A stretch of DNA of 64,000 bases. Origin: Chytridium lagenaria. Taxonomy: Eukaryota; Chytridiomycota; Chytridiomycetes; Chytridiales; Chytridiaceae. How positions within the stretch are numbered: the first letter of the stretch is position 1; the number at the start of each line of letters is the position of its first letter. The notes under the pieces were generated by a model. It did not search any database and had not been told where the DNA came from. It was given only the letters and a program-made list of their open reading frames with translations. This document shows, one piece after another, positions 1 to 10,982 of the stretch. The stretch is from positions 434,001 to 498,000 of the forward strand of contig JAHLKC010000001.1 in NCBI GenBank assembly GCA_025449115.1, written 5' to 3'. Both the position numbers and the translations under genes were made by a program.

Positions 1-660
1 CAAAAGAGCTTTCCGTCATACTCTTTACAGTTGGTATCCAGAACTTGCTTGCATTGACTGCAAGAAAAATGGTATACATGTACTTTCTGGTTTTTCCACA
101 TAAAAAGCTGACCAGCTTCAATAGGTCGTTTGCATCTCTGACACTCATCTTTCTTCTCTTGATACCCTTTCCTTTGATTAAGCAAATGTAGATTAATTTA
201 TGCTACCTATTTCTTTCAGACGACCATAGCAACCTTTACAAAAAGGGCGTCCATTTTTCTTTGAGAAGCTCGAACCAGTTAGGGTCTTTGCGCAGGAACT
301 GCAGAAGAAATGATCGGGGTGCCATTGCATTTCCATTGCCGAGATAAAACGTCCAGTTATACAATCTCCGCAATATGCACATCTGGGACTTAATCCTCTT
401 TAGTCTCAAATTGCTTGAGGCAAATCTTTACCCATGGAGGTCCGAGAAGTCTTTCTCGCAAAAGAACCCTCCTTCAGCTTCAAAGAAGATCCCATCTTTA
501 AACGGCTCCAAACATTGATAACAACTTGAATATTCGTTTAGATGTATGTAAAGCTAAAGGGATCTTACACAAAGCAATCGTTATGAAAATGCTTTCCGCT
601 GGCCTCAACATGCAGGGATGCAATGTTTTCCGTACAAATAGAGCAAGCCAGACTTGTCAT
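1..660 (-). CDS. LIM-domain protein, 3' part cut by window edge
   Basis: At least three LIM zinc-finger domains can be read on the minus strand across short introns. LIM1 starts CSIC and has HFHNDC, then CYQC further on. LIM2 has CAYC, HPDHFFCSSC and CKGC. LIM3 begins CQRCKRPIEAGQ and HFSCSQC and runs off the left edge, so the C-terminus is missing. The ATG at 660 (MTSLACSIC) places LIM1 at the very N-terminus; an in-frame start at 753 would add about 31 residues. Serial LIM domains of this kind occur in paxillin/leupaxin/PINCH-type adaptors that bind cytoskeletal or signalling partners. No LD motifs or other domains are visible in the part present, so the exact family is open. Small introns separate the zinc knuckles. 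Confidence 0.72.
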
Positions 661-779
661 CGCCCAACAAAATAATACTTCTGTATTTACAACTGAACTG
701 TGCCTTGCTGGCCATTTTCCTACGCCTCGAGACCTCTTCCAACTTTTCATCACGTGCCGCGACTCTCTCTCATCGTTGA

Positions 780-1440
780 CGCAATTTAATTGTCATGCGA
801 AGCATTCTCTGCTTTGGTTCTTTTCGAAAAGCTTCAAAGCCAAGGATATAGATCAGGGTGTCAACAGGCGTTTTTGTCACTTCAAAACGCTCTTGAAGAT
901 TATTTCTGGGAATTCCCAATCTACCGGATCCTGACCGACTTCAAGACACCGTCTTTTGAAATGGCTACTCGCTTTTCCGCGAGAGACTTTCAAACAATGA
1001 GAGCTTAAGGGAGCGGTTGCAAAAAACGCGAAGAAACTATGAAGAAAAACAAAAGAATCATGAGCAGAACCGAACGGCATTTACTAAAGGTTCTAGCTTA
1101 CCAAACACTGGTGATATTGATTTTACAAGCAATGGACTTCCCCAATGACTCAAGCGCTTACCCTGAGCTGCTCACTTGGTCTTGCGGCGGTGCAGATTCG
1201 GAAATCTCTACCCACTTTGCTTCAATCCGTTATTAAAGCTGATGACGGGCCGAAGCTTGAGCTTTTTAGTCTGTGGTCCACCAATGGCTCCAGCGCGATT
1301 TAAAAAGCCATTTCTGTGGATAATAGAGGCAAAGATGGAGGCGAGTCAATACATAGGGACTCCACGATAGCCATGGTCTTTTTTTCAAAAGAGGATTTGA
1401 TAAGGTTGTAGGAGCCTGCAGAAGATCATTCGAAGGCTGT
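780..1440 (+). other. Cryptic coding-like stretch, frame-broken
   Basis: This gap between two genes contains plus-strand reading frames that look protein-like but are short and interrupted. One (about 975-1150) has a charged, coiled-coil-like run with RERLQKTRRNYEEKQKNHEQ and ends at a stop. A second frame resumes after a CCCC run near 1140 with TLSCSLGLAAVQIRKSLPTL and is followed by further open sequence to about 1430 past one in-frame stop. No homologue is recognised and no good start is seen. It could be an unannotated gene broken by sequencing indels, a decayed gene, or chance. Bases 661-780 hold only the likely promoter of the LIM gene. Confidence 0.2.
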
Positions 1441-1493
1441 AAGCCCCATCATCATCGTGGACAATTTTTTATTAGTCTTTTACATGAACACCA

Positions 1494-2585
1494 ATGAACT
1501 TCTCCATTGTCAACCTTTCCCTTATACTCGAGAGCGACGATGAGGCTTCCATTAAAACCGCAGGGGATCAGGTCAATATATTCTATTCGCATGGCAACTT
1601 AGTATGAAAAAGATAAAGAAAGCGTGCGAGGAGTCCGGTTGCTTCTTCTTAACGGGTCTGGACTCAATCATTTCAGAAAAAGAGTTGAACCGAGTACATG
1701 CGCTTTCGCGAAGATTCTTTGAAAAAGCATCACTTGAGACGAAGATGACTCTAAAGATTCAAACCTCATTGGGCGAGGCTATATTCCGTACGAATCTGAA
1801 AACATTTCAGCCTTTATGGGGAGAAAGAGCCTTCCCAATGACCCTTTAGAGAAGTTCGCTGTTGGACCACCTTATGATCGGCCTAAAACTTCTGGAGATG
1901 CAAATGACTCTACATGGTGGGCTCCAAACATCTGGCCAGATGAACCGAAAGACTTCAAGGAGGCCGTTGAAAGTTATTACATGGCGATGCTCAAGATATC
2001 CCAAGTGCTAATGAAGCTACTATCTGTTGCCCTTGACATGCCAAAAGACTTTGTTGGCACGAGATTTAATCTTGGCGCCCACTCTTTGAAGCTCAACTTT
2101 TACGTGAGTATACTCAACTACCATTAGGAATTGACATAATTCGTAGCCTTCTGTTCAGCAACCTGTCAAACCCGGGCAGGAGCGCTTCCCCCTTCATACA
2201 GACCTACCACCTTTCACCCTTCTTACCTTGGATAGACGCTGCAAAGATAGTGGCCTTCAGGCCATGGATCGGAAGGGCCGATGGATGTACGTCAATGCTT
2301 TGGAAGGCTCCTATTGCTTTGTCAAATATTGGCGATGCGATGGAGAGGTGGACCAACGAGAGATGGGTAGCGACCCCCCATCGTGTGGTATGGCCGAAAG
2401 ACGCATGCGGCGACTTTGGGGATGACGACACGTCTAGGCTTTCCCTTGCTTTTTTTGCAGTGCCTAGCCATAATGAGAGGCTAGAGTGCATTCCATCGTG
2501 TTTGAGAGCAGGCGAGACTGCCAAATACCCGCCGTTCACACTTCATGAGCTCGTTGCTGATAAATTGAAGGCCATGCAGTCTTGA
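1494..2585 (+). CDS. 2-oxoglutarate/Fe(II) dioxygenase, isopenicillin-N-synthase-like
   Basis: The predicted protein has the plan of the 2OG-Fe(II) oxygenase family related to isopenicillin N synthase and fungal gibberellin or flavonoid-type oxidases. The DIOX_N part starts MNFSIVNLSLIL and continues KKACEESGCFFLTG. The catalytic core shows HTD (iron ligands HxD, about 2196), then TPHRVV with the distal histidine, then SRLSLAFFA, the RxS that binds 2-oxoglutarate. An intron of about 41 bases follows the first exon (ends near 1571), and one of 55 bases lies at 2104-2158. Two single-base frame changes are needed, near 1760 and near 2305; family similarity continues on both sides. Substrate cannot be predicted. 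Length, about 325 residues, is normal. Confidence 0.75.
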
Positions 2586-3123
2586 TCGCCTTTTGTATAA
2601 ACTTTGTATGAATATACCACTTTGCTTCGATTTCAGGTTGCTTTATGTTTATTACTTTATTTTGGTCGCACTCAAGCACGCACTCAGACTGACCATAGAC
2701 AAGTGTCACATTTGCATTCTTACATCGAGGTATCAAAACTTGCGGAGCTTTGCGGCTAAGTCAGCTCAGATACTTTGTTATTCTCGGTCATGACTTTTCT
2801 TATGAAGTTTGCATTTATCCATCTCAATTCAACAAAAGAAATAAAACCAGAAAAAAAAAAAAAACACACAAAAGATTTCGTCGACAATGGGTGAACGATA
2901 TCACTACGACATAAAAATACAAGGTAGGCGAGGCGAGGCATGCGCTGAAACTCACCATCTTGTGTGAATTCTGTAATCATTAGAGTTTTGTAAAAGGGAA
3001 ACTTTTATAAAAGACTCGCGACTATATAGACATTTATCAAAAGCCACCGTCAGTGCCACTGCAGAAGATGAGAGCTTTACCAAAGCTGTCCATCATGATC
3101 CCGCAAACGCCTTAGAGGTTCCC
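2586..3123. other. Intergenic spacer with TATA-like box
   Basis: No gene is supported here. A TATAAAAG element lies at 3006-3013, upstream of the HAD-type gene. The open frame of that gene continues upstream of 3124 to about 3030 without an ATG, so a small first exon or an indel may lie in this interval. An A-run is present near 2851. Confidence 0.4.
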
Positions 3124-4912
3124 TTGGCGGTTGAAAGACCTCTAGATCACCCTCATCTGTTTCATGGGGTACCGATAACAAAACTTTATGTCTTCGACTT
3201 TGATTCCACGCTGTTTCGATCACCGTTGCCTAATGCTCATCTCTGGGCTCCCGAGGTTCTCGGCACTCTCATATCAGATTGCGGGTGGTTTGTTGAACCA
3301 AGGACTCTTCGTGATCCTTTTATTCCTGCATCGCCTGATCCTAGTTGGTGGGATCTTGATGTAGTGGCGCAAGTGAGGAAAGCAATGAAGGAGGCAAGGG
3401 AGGACGGTAATGCCATCGTAACTTTACTGACGGGGAGAAGACACGACTTATTTGGAGATAGGATCAATGATATCTGTAACGCTTTCGATCGCGCGGACCC
3501 GCTCAAGTTTGATCTGTGAGTTTGCCTTGCATTGTATAAATCAATTCTGAATTGCATCGTTTAGACTCTTTTTTCGAGAAGGCTTCGACCCAAATTCACC
3601 ACTATTTCATCCGACCACCCTCGACTTTAAGTTTGCCGTCCTTTACCGTCTTCTCGCCGCCTTCCCAAATCTCACCACAGTCCTTCTTTGGGACGATCGG
3701 AAGCGCCACCTGGACCTTTTTGAGAAGGAGCTGGTCTCGCTCAAGAACAGTGGAAGACTTGCCGACTACAAACTGACGCACGTTATTCATGATCCAACCA
3801 TGGAAAAGCAAATAGTCCCTGAACTTGAACGGAAGCTGGTTCAGGATCTTGTGGACCGATGTAATGCCAAGATCATTGCAGCAAGGGAGAGGGAGGAGAA
3901 GAAGTCTGGGGATGCCAACCCTGAGGAATCCTTTTCGTTGAATTCTACTCAAAAGAAACGCGCGTCAGTGTCTCAACGCATCACAAGACCAAACTCGGTT
4001 CCGTCACTAGCTGTGGTCTCAGAAACCCATATATGCTGTGAACCCGAGTCTCTAGATAATGTTTCATCCATGCTAAGCTTCTCATCTCAAGAATCAGTAT
4101 CCCTTCCAAACCTCAGTGTCGTAGCAAAACCGACTGAACCTGAGTTAAGGCATGAGAAATCTAATCTTTCTCGTCTTCGTCGATCATCTGCATCGCTATT
4201 TCGCTCGCTAATTGAGTTGACGGATATAGTCTACTTTACCGGCATATTTCTTGACGACGCATCTCGTGATGTTTTGCTTTCACGTGTTCCCGCCCCCGAG
4301 AGATGGGCGGTTCGCGCCGATCACGTAACAATATGCATGGGTCAAGCCGGAAAAGAGCTCATACATCCTCTAGGAGGGATTGGTGGCGTGATCAAGCTAA
4401 AGGTTGTCGCAAAGGGCTTACTTACGGGCAAAGTGCTGGCAGTACAAGTGGAGCTCGCAGAACCCCCGCAATCATTGGTAGATGAGGATGAGAATGATGA
4501 AGTTGAGGAGAAGCAGAACGGGAGCGCCCTTCCGCGTATTTCGACCAATGCGATAGCTCATATTACTATCGCTGTGGCGGTTGGCGCACACGGTCGGCAG
4601 AGCAATGATATCAAGGATTGGACACGTGTTGACAAGCCGTTCATTCTCACGGGTGTTGTAGGGGAACGTAGACTCGTTGGGCTGAAAGGAAGGGGTCAAG
4701 GAGGAAACACGAAACCCAAGGAAGTTTCTGTCGGTGGACTCGTGATGAAGCATCATCCAGCTTTAAAAGGGAAGGATATTGGGAAGGCGGTGGGGTTAGT
4801 GGAGAAATGGATGTCGAAGACGTTTATGGATAATTTGGCGCAGAATGCTGCGGCGATTGAATTGTTTATTACAAATTTAAAGGTTATTAACGGGCGTGTT
4901 GAGGATGAATAG
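3124..4912 (+). CDS. Swiss-Army-Knife RNA-repair-like HAD protein
   Basis: The N-terminal half matches the HAD-like domain of predicted Swiss Army Knife RNA repair proteins. It has the HAD motif I nucleophile region VFDFDSTLF, then VTLLTGRRHDLF (motif II-like) and VLLWDDRKRHLDLF (late acidic motif). The C-terminal half has YFTGIFLDDASRD, a DHVTICMG motif and an AHITIAVA segment, a pattern like the 2H/ligase-associated C-terminal domain of the same family. One clean intron lies at 3516-3564 (GT-AG); otherwise the frame is intact over 1.7 kb. The 5' end is unresolved: 3124 is TTG, and the frame stays open upstream, so the true start probably lies in an upstream exon. A Ser-rich linker sits at about residues 290-370. 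Role in RNA repair is inferred from the family only. Confidence 0.75.
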
Positions 4913-5288
4913 GCGGATGAGATGGTGGAAGAAGCGAAGCATTATACCCCCCGCACCCCCTTAGTTTTTTCCAATTGCGTGTGGAAGACAGTATGTGTGT
5001 TTTTAAATGCTTTGCGGTTATTATTATCAATAGATATTTGTCTATTCCACTATCTTTATGGAATTGTGATTTCCCCATATATAACACAAAACGAGCGTCA
5101 AGTACTTGAGAGAAAAAAAAAAGAAAGACCTTCGAAAGCGTAGCCAACAATTAAAATAGGAATAAATAATGATATATCACACACAGCGTTCGTGAAAAAA
5201 GCTTTCCGAAAGAAAGTGCAACCCCCTTCCTAAACGATGCTAACAAAATAAAAAAGGTAGAAAATAACGAGACGGTCTCCTTGCAAAT
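4913..5288. other. Convergent intergenic spacer
   Basis: A 376-base spacer between two convergent genes, AT-rich on average, with an A-run at 5111-5120. It probably carries both 3' UTRs. No further gene or RNA was seen. Confidence 0.5.
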
Positions 5289-7687
5289 TTACTCATCCGG
5301 CTCGAAAATCCTCTCGAAATTGCACAAAATCGTCTCCACAACTCGACTTTGATGTTTAATTTCTGTAGGATCCGGGTTCACGTCTGGAGAGTCCATCAAA
5401 GTGGGACCCCAAACGATGGACAGGTTTTGCGTGGTCATCTTATTATCCTGCTCGTATTGCTGCACCCTGTAATTGCATGATACAATAATCAATACTGTTC
5501 GCTTCTGAGAGTAAAAACAATTAAACTCACTTCCACAAGTGCGCCATTAAGACTTGAAGCGTTGAGTAATGCGAATCGTGAAGTTGGTTTACGAGCTCAT
5601 GGATTGCGATAAGCCTCATCCTTTCATCCTCGATTTCTATCAAAATATTAGACATAATGCTTTGACCTCAAAGATTAAGAGGGATAAGTCAGACAAACTT
5701 TACTGAAACTTACTCGCTGCGTCAATAAATGAATGGTAAAGATTTTTGGGAAGCAGCGGGTCGGGCAACTCCCTGAAATACAACTTAAGTACCCCAGTAA
5801 TAGTCGGGACGCTCTCTGCCCAATCCTCCATATTAACCTTCTCCGCATCTATAATACAACCGTGTCAGAACCTTGCTACAAGGCACCACAAACAAACGCA
5901 CCTCGATCCAATAATGTCCTCAACCTTTGAATCTGCGTCGTAGTCCCTGAAACCCTATATACCCCCTGATAACTCAATCCAAAGTTTTCGATCGCCTGAA
6001 TGCATCTTGTAATCACAGCGGGTACTTGCTGGCCGTCACGTTCAAACACGAGGGTTAAGTTCATCCCAAACACGGGCTTAGCGTTGGCGATTGAAACTGC
6101 TTCAGCTGATTTCTTCTAAATTATGAGTTTAAAGAAAGAATGAGAGGTTTTTACCATTGCGTAGGGTGAATACTGGTATTCGGATTTTTGGAGTTGCTTT
6201 TGGTTTTGGAAGTAGTCTTGCATGAATTCGTAAAAGTCGCGGGGGTTGTCGATGCGTTCGACTATGTTGATAATGCTCATGTCTGCCATACGTTGATTAG
6301 TGGAAGGAAGCGAAAACGAATTCCAGCATGTTAAAGATGAGTACCTTGTTGGTCTTTGTCAACGGGACTGAGAGTCGTGGCTTCTTTTACAAGCGATTCC
6401 TCCATTTCCCGAGCATGTCTAGCGAGGTGTTGTTTCGTCCCAGCGTCACAAGAGTCGTTGGTTTCTTTTAAAAGCTATGTCCAGTTTTTAGAAAGGGAAA
6501 AAGGTATTTGAAAGAAAATATGTTGTAACATACACGAATAAATCTTGGAAGATGACTTTGGAAATACGCAGTCCTCAATCCATTCGTCGCAAGCAACTGC
6601 TGCTTGTAATTCTCATTTGCCACTGACGCCCTCATCCTCGCATCATCTTCCATTTTCTGCAACTACATGGATATCAACAAAAACTCACAAATCCCCTCTC
6701 ACCTTCCCCGGATTACTCGTCCCCTGCTTCCACAATTGCATGCTTGATAAACTCTTTGGCAATCCTGTTTTCTTCAACGCCCCAATCGCCGGTGTCATTG
6801 GTCCATTCACACCCGTGGTGATATCAGACGCCATCTGGAGTTCACGGTTCAATATAGCCTTTTCCCAGTCCTCGGAAAGTGACTCGTATTTGGTTTTAGC
6901 CTTTTCAAGCGCGACTTCAGAGTCGTGAACCGCTTTCCAGTGTTTGTAGCCGGCGTCTTTTAACTGTGAAGGAATTTGAGAAATGAAGGAGAAGATGGGA
7001 TTATCGAACCTGCTTGCGACTGCGTTCAGTGTTTTAAAGAGTGTGGAAAGTTCTTCGGCGACTTCTGAAATGGATTCACCGAATTTTATACGGATGTCTC
7101 CGACTTGTTCATGAACTTTGACGAATTGACGCCATGACTCGTTAAACGATCTTTTTTGGAATATGGTTAACATGAAATGCTCGCCGTGCTATACACAAAC
7201 GAATAAAAATATCTCACCCTTCTTTCCCATCAGGCTTTTGGTTGAGAACAGATTGCGAAAGCTTGATCATTGATCGTCCATACTCATCTTCAATCTGAGA
7301 CCGCTTCTTCAAGAACTGCACAACCTCCTACTACGTGTGAGACATTTAACGCTACATTGTTTCTAACCTTTGTGCTATGCATGTTGGCTTTGATACGTTC
7401 CAAGAGCATCGCGAAGCCACTCTACATCACCCAACAAACCATAAGAATCTACTCCTTATCTTTATCACACTTACCTCAAAATCACACAACATCTGCACAA
7501 CCCCTTCCTCATCAATCCCCTCCACCACCTCCGTTTTCTCCTCCCCGGTATTCAAAGCCGCCTGCACTCCCTCCACCCATCCATTGACTCCCTTCTCAAC
7601 AGCCGGTGCCGTGACAGGTGGTCCACTAAAGTACCCCGTGGATGCTCGTTTCGGTAACTGATCATCCGGGTTGGAGTAGAGCGACAA
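5289..7687 (-). CDS. RGD1: F-BAR plus RhoGAP protein (Rgd1-like)
   Basis: Order on the minus strand: a Ser/Pro-rich N-terminus (SLYSNPDDQLPKRAST), an F-BAR domain (LLERIKANMHSTK, KKRSQIEDEYGRSM, MLTIFQKRSFNESW), a long coiled-coil, then a RhoGAP domain (FGMNLTLVFERDGQQVPAVI, GVYRVSG, ending LSIVWGPTLM). The arginine finger is the R of GVYRVSG. This order is that of yeast Rgd1, a membrane-binding GAP for Rho3/Rho4 in polarity and cytokinesis. At least seven small introns are visible, for example after MLCDFE and after KANMHSTK. The stop at 5289 follows FERIFEPDE. The start is uncertain: 7687 is used, but the frame is open upstream through another Pro/Ser-rich stretch. Confidence 0.8.
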
Positions 7688-8440
7688 GGAACCCTCTGAT
7701 GATGAGGTTGGGAGATTCGAGTCTGGATGATCTCTTGGGAGAGTTTGATGCGAGGGGGGAGAGGTTGACTGCGGCGTTTCATGGTGGAGCTTGTGGGGTC
7801 GTTGAGGGTGGCGTTGGCAAAGTTTTTGGCGAGCATGGTATTGATGAGGTGCAGGTGTTATGGGGCGATGAGGAAGTTGTTTTCAACCTGGGCTTCCTAT
7901 TTTATTTTATTTTTTCGTCCTGAGACGCTATACGCCTTTATTGTGGGTGGATCAACCTCTTGCTGATGGAGGGATGGTTTGTAGCCTTCCTCTCCTCACT
8001 TGTGGTCTTTTTGTTTTGATGTTCAGCTCCCGACCAACTTGATTTTTGTTTACTACCTAGTAATTGTTTGTTGAAAGTCCGCTTATGACAATTCGGACTG
8101 ATGACCTTGTTGCTGTGGGCTTGGGCGCTTATAATACGAGAACCATAATGCCACTGATCAAATAAACAGATCGGATACGAAAAAGGCGAGTCCTCAGAAA
8201 AAGTCATGATCAAAGTGATGGAGAACAATGTTACTTGTGTGTTTTGAAGCCTAACTCTCTGCTTCGTCTTTACCCCTTCCCAAAAAAGATACACAGGTGC
8301 GCAACCCCCACCTTTCCTTCATGCCAACAACGAAAACCAAAACCAGTGTAGAATCACTCTTACAAAAAAAACAAAGGATAAGAATACCAAGAGACACCAT
8401 CCCATCCCATCCATTAACCACTTAAAAACCATGTCACAAA
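7688..8440. other. Spacer between MAS2 3' end and RGD1 5' end
   Basis: The part next to 7688 may still be coding for the Rgd1-like N-terminus in an unresolved frame. The rest holds only an ORF of 118 codons on the minus strand (7938-8294) with no recognisable domain and low-complexity composition, judged non-coding. Likely the RGD1 promoter and MAS2 3' UTR. Confidence 0.4.
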
Positions 8441-10452
8441 TTAGGAGTCCCTCCATGGTTCAACCCCAACCCCAATCCTAATCGTCTTTCCAATCCTCCT
8501 CAACGGATCCGCTTTCCCTCCCACCAACGGTCCGTTCACCAGAACACTAACCTTCCCCCCTCTCTCCGTTTCCAATGTCTCACCACCCCCTCCCATCTCC
8601 AAAATCAAGGGGACTCTTCACCTCCTCTCCCAACACAACCCTCCTAGCAACCCTAACAAGATCGTCCTCCTTCAACGAATCCACACGTCGACACATCTCA
8701 GTGACGCCAATGCGTTTACCCTTTTGTGCCATCACCTGACGCGCAATGTCTTCGAGCTCGACGCTACGAGATTCAAGAGACATAAGGAGGTTGCTCTTAA
8801 GTTGGTTTTTGGCACGGTCGAGTTCTTCACGAGTGAAACCTCGGTCATGCGGTAGAGTTGGTCACAGAGGATATGCGCAACATGCTCGTGCGTTTGAAAA
8901 GACGGAGGCACCGATGCCGTTATTCCAAAAAGCCCAGTATCAATATACGGAAACGATAACTATGGAAATGGGTCAGGAAACGTCGAAAGACAATAGACAT
9001 ACCATATTACAACTCTCAACCCATCCAAACCTATTCAACACCTGGGTATACAACCTCGTGTACATTCCTTTCCCCGGTCCGCCGGCAGAGAAACTCCCTC
9101 CACCTCCCATAAGTGTCGACAAAGTCGCCAACGCGTAAATATCCGGATCAGCCATCGACGGCGCCTCAAACGCAATGTACACATGCGTCAATGGTCGATC
9201 ATCTGGGTTCGGCGATCTCGGCTTTCCCGTAGTATCCTCCACAACGATACCACCCGTGTAGAGCGCGGGTGTGCTCAAGTGTGTTTGAAGTTGGGTGAGA
9301 GAGGGAGGAGGCGTGGGGAGAGACCCGAATTCTTGTGAGAACGAGATTTTCGAGCTCAGCGTGGGGCATCCCGACACCGGCGACTACCATCCGGTCAGGG
9401 GTAAACCAGGTGGAACGGTACTCGCGGATGACGTCAGGGGTGATCCGATCAAGCGTGTCCGCGTCACAGAGTAAAGGGCGGCCGAGGGTTGACGCAGTAG
9501 AAGAAACTGCATCATCCTTGACAGCGGATTTCCCAAACAAATTCTTTATTCCCCCTGTAATCGATGACGTCTTCCCTACAGCATCTTCCACGCCAGCTCC
9601 ACCAAAAGCAATAGCGTTGAAGACGTTCAGTAGGATCACGTCCATCTTCCATTCCGACTCTTTGATTTCGAATCGAGTCGTCTCCTTGACCTCCTCAAGC
9701 TCGTCTGGTAAGATCCGAGGCTTCGAAACAACCTCTGCAAGCACTTTGACGGCTTCAGGGAGGTCTTTGCGAAAGACCGCAGCCTGATATGTCATGTTTT
9801 CACGGGAACTGTGAGCCATGATGTTTCCACAAGACGTTCGAGTTGTGAAATGAGTTGTTCGGTTGTCATGTTTTCAGTGCTCTACATTCATTGTGTTAAT
9901 AACGACAGTAAAAGGCGTGAGGTTGTTACCTTGAACGCCAAACGATCCAGAACATGACTCGCACCAGCGGTCCGATCCGTTTCAAATCGGGTTCCGGCGT
10001 CCACATAAACCCCAACCGTAACAAAATGCCCGGTGCATCCTGCGATGCCACCCTCAACCCATTCGGAAGCGTCGTGACGATAGTAGGGTAAGGTTCCTCC
10101 AGATGTTTCTCTGATACTGCTGGTTTTAAAGACTTGATTTTGTGGTGTTGGATTTCCGTCTTGCATGCTGGTGGGGGATGAGGAGGTGGTTGGGCAAGAG
10201 GTAGAGGTGCGAAGGGTGCGTGCAGATGAGGCAGGTGATGCCTGCATGGATGAGGATTGAGTTAGGGTGGATGACGTTGGGGATGGTGTGGATGGGGATC
10301 CGGATGAAGCATGCCTCATCTGCATGCATGCGATGGGTGATGCATGGGGAGTAGTGATAGAAGCAGCAGTTGAAGCAGCGACAGCGGTGGGGCGACGACG
10401 GAGCGCTGCCTGTGCAGGGGCGGAGGAGACGTAGGATCAGGCCCTGCTTCAT
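8441..10452 (-). CDS. MAS2: Mitochondrial processing peptidase alpha subunit
   Basis: Encodes the non-catalytic, presequence-binding subunit of the matrix processing peptidase. Visible signatures: a mitochondrial presequence ([12 protein letters not shown]), [28 protein letters not shown], the alpha-type VLDRLAF in place of the beta subunit's HxxEH zinc site, [14 protein letters not shown], the glycine-rich loop [20 protein letters not shown], and [19 protein letters not shown] near the C-terminus. Introns lie near 9890-9930 and 8965-9005. About six one-base frame changes are needed: near 10405, 10029 (CCGGG), 9830, 9327, 8844 and 8588 (a run of Gs/Cs). Conservation resumes after each one. 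The true stop is TAA at 8441-8443, after WRDS, beyond the first in-frame stop created by the last indel. Confidence 0.9.
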
Positions 10453-10982
10453 AACGGATCAATTAACGATTTATAATTGATTAGTGAATTAATTTAATAG
10501 AGATTGTTTTTCTCTTTTTCGCTCCAAGTCGAAACCTTTTTTGCCACGCATGCTCGATATCATTATGTGGATTTGAGTCTGAAAGGTGAGAGCGCGTCTT
10601 CAAACACTATTGCAGCAAGGTTTTGCTGCAGTTGGCTTCATTAACAAGCAAAGCTCGTAAGCGAGAATGAGATAACCACTGGAATGATTGTGGAGTGACT
10701 GGCGTAGTAAGTAGCTTGGAGCTTAATTCCGCGTCGAAAAAAGCTTGGTTAAATGAATTCGTAAACAAACGGTTGTATGTATGCGATAGTCTGACTTAAT
10801 ATTCTTTTCGTTCCTTCACATATTCAGGATAAAGCTACAAAAAAATAGGGTAATAAAGGGTTGGGGCCATGGGTTACGGCAGTTATTGCCTAACAAACAT
10901 GCGCTCTCTCCCACAATTCAAAAAGGATAAGGTAACATATAGAAATGATGGAGGGTTTAAATGCTGTACAAGGGAAACCCAG
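10453..10982. other. Intergenic, MAS2 promoter
   Basis: No gene seen in this 530-base interval. It should hold the MAS2 promoter and the PAPS reductase 3' UTR. Composition is mixed, with no repeats of note. Confidence 0.45.

Noticed and set aside
7938..8294. 118-codon minus-strand ORF between MAS2 and RGD1
   Set aside because: No domain, no recognisable composition pattern of a real protein, sits where a promoter and 3' UTR are expected.
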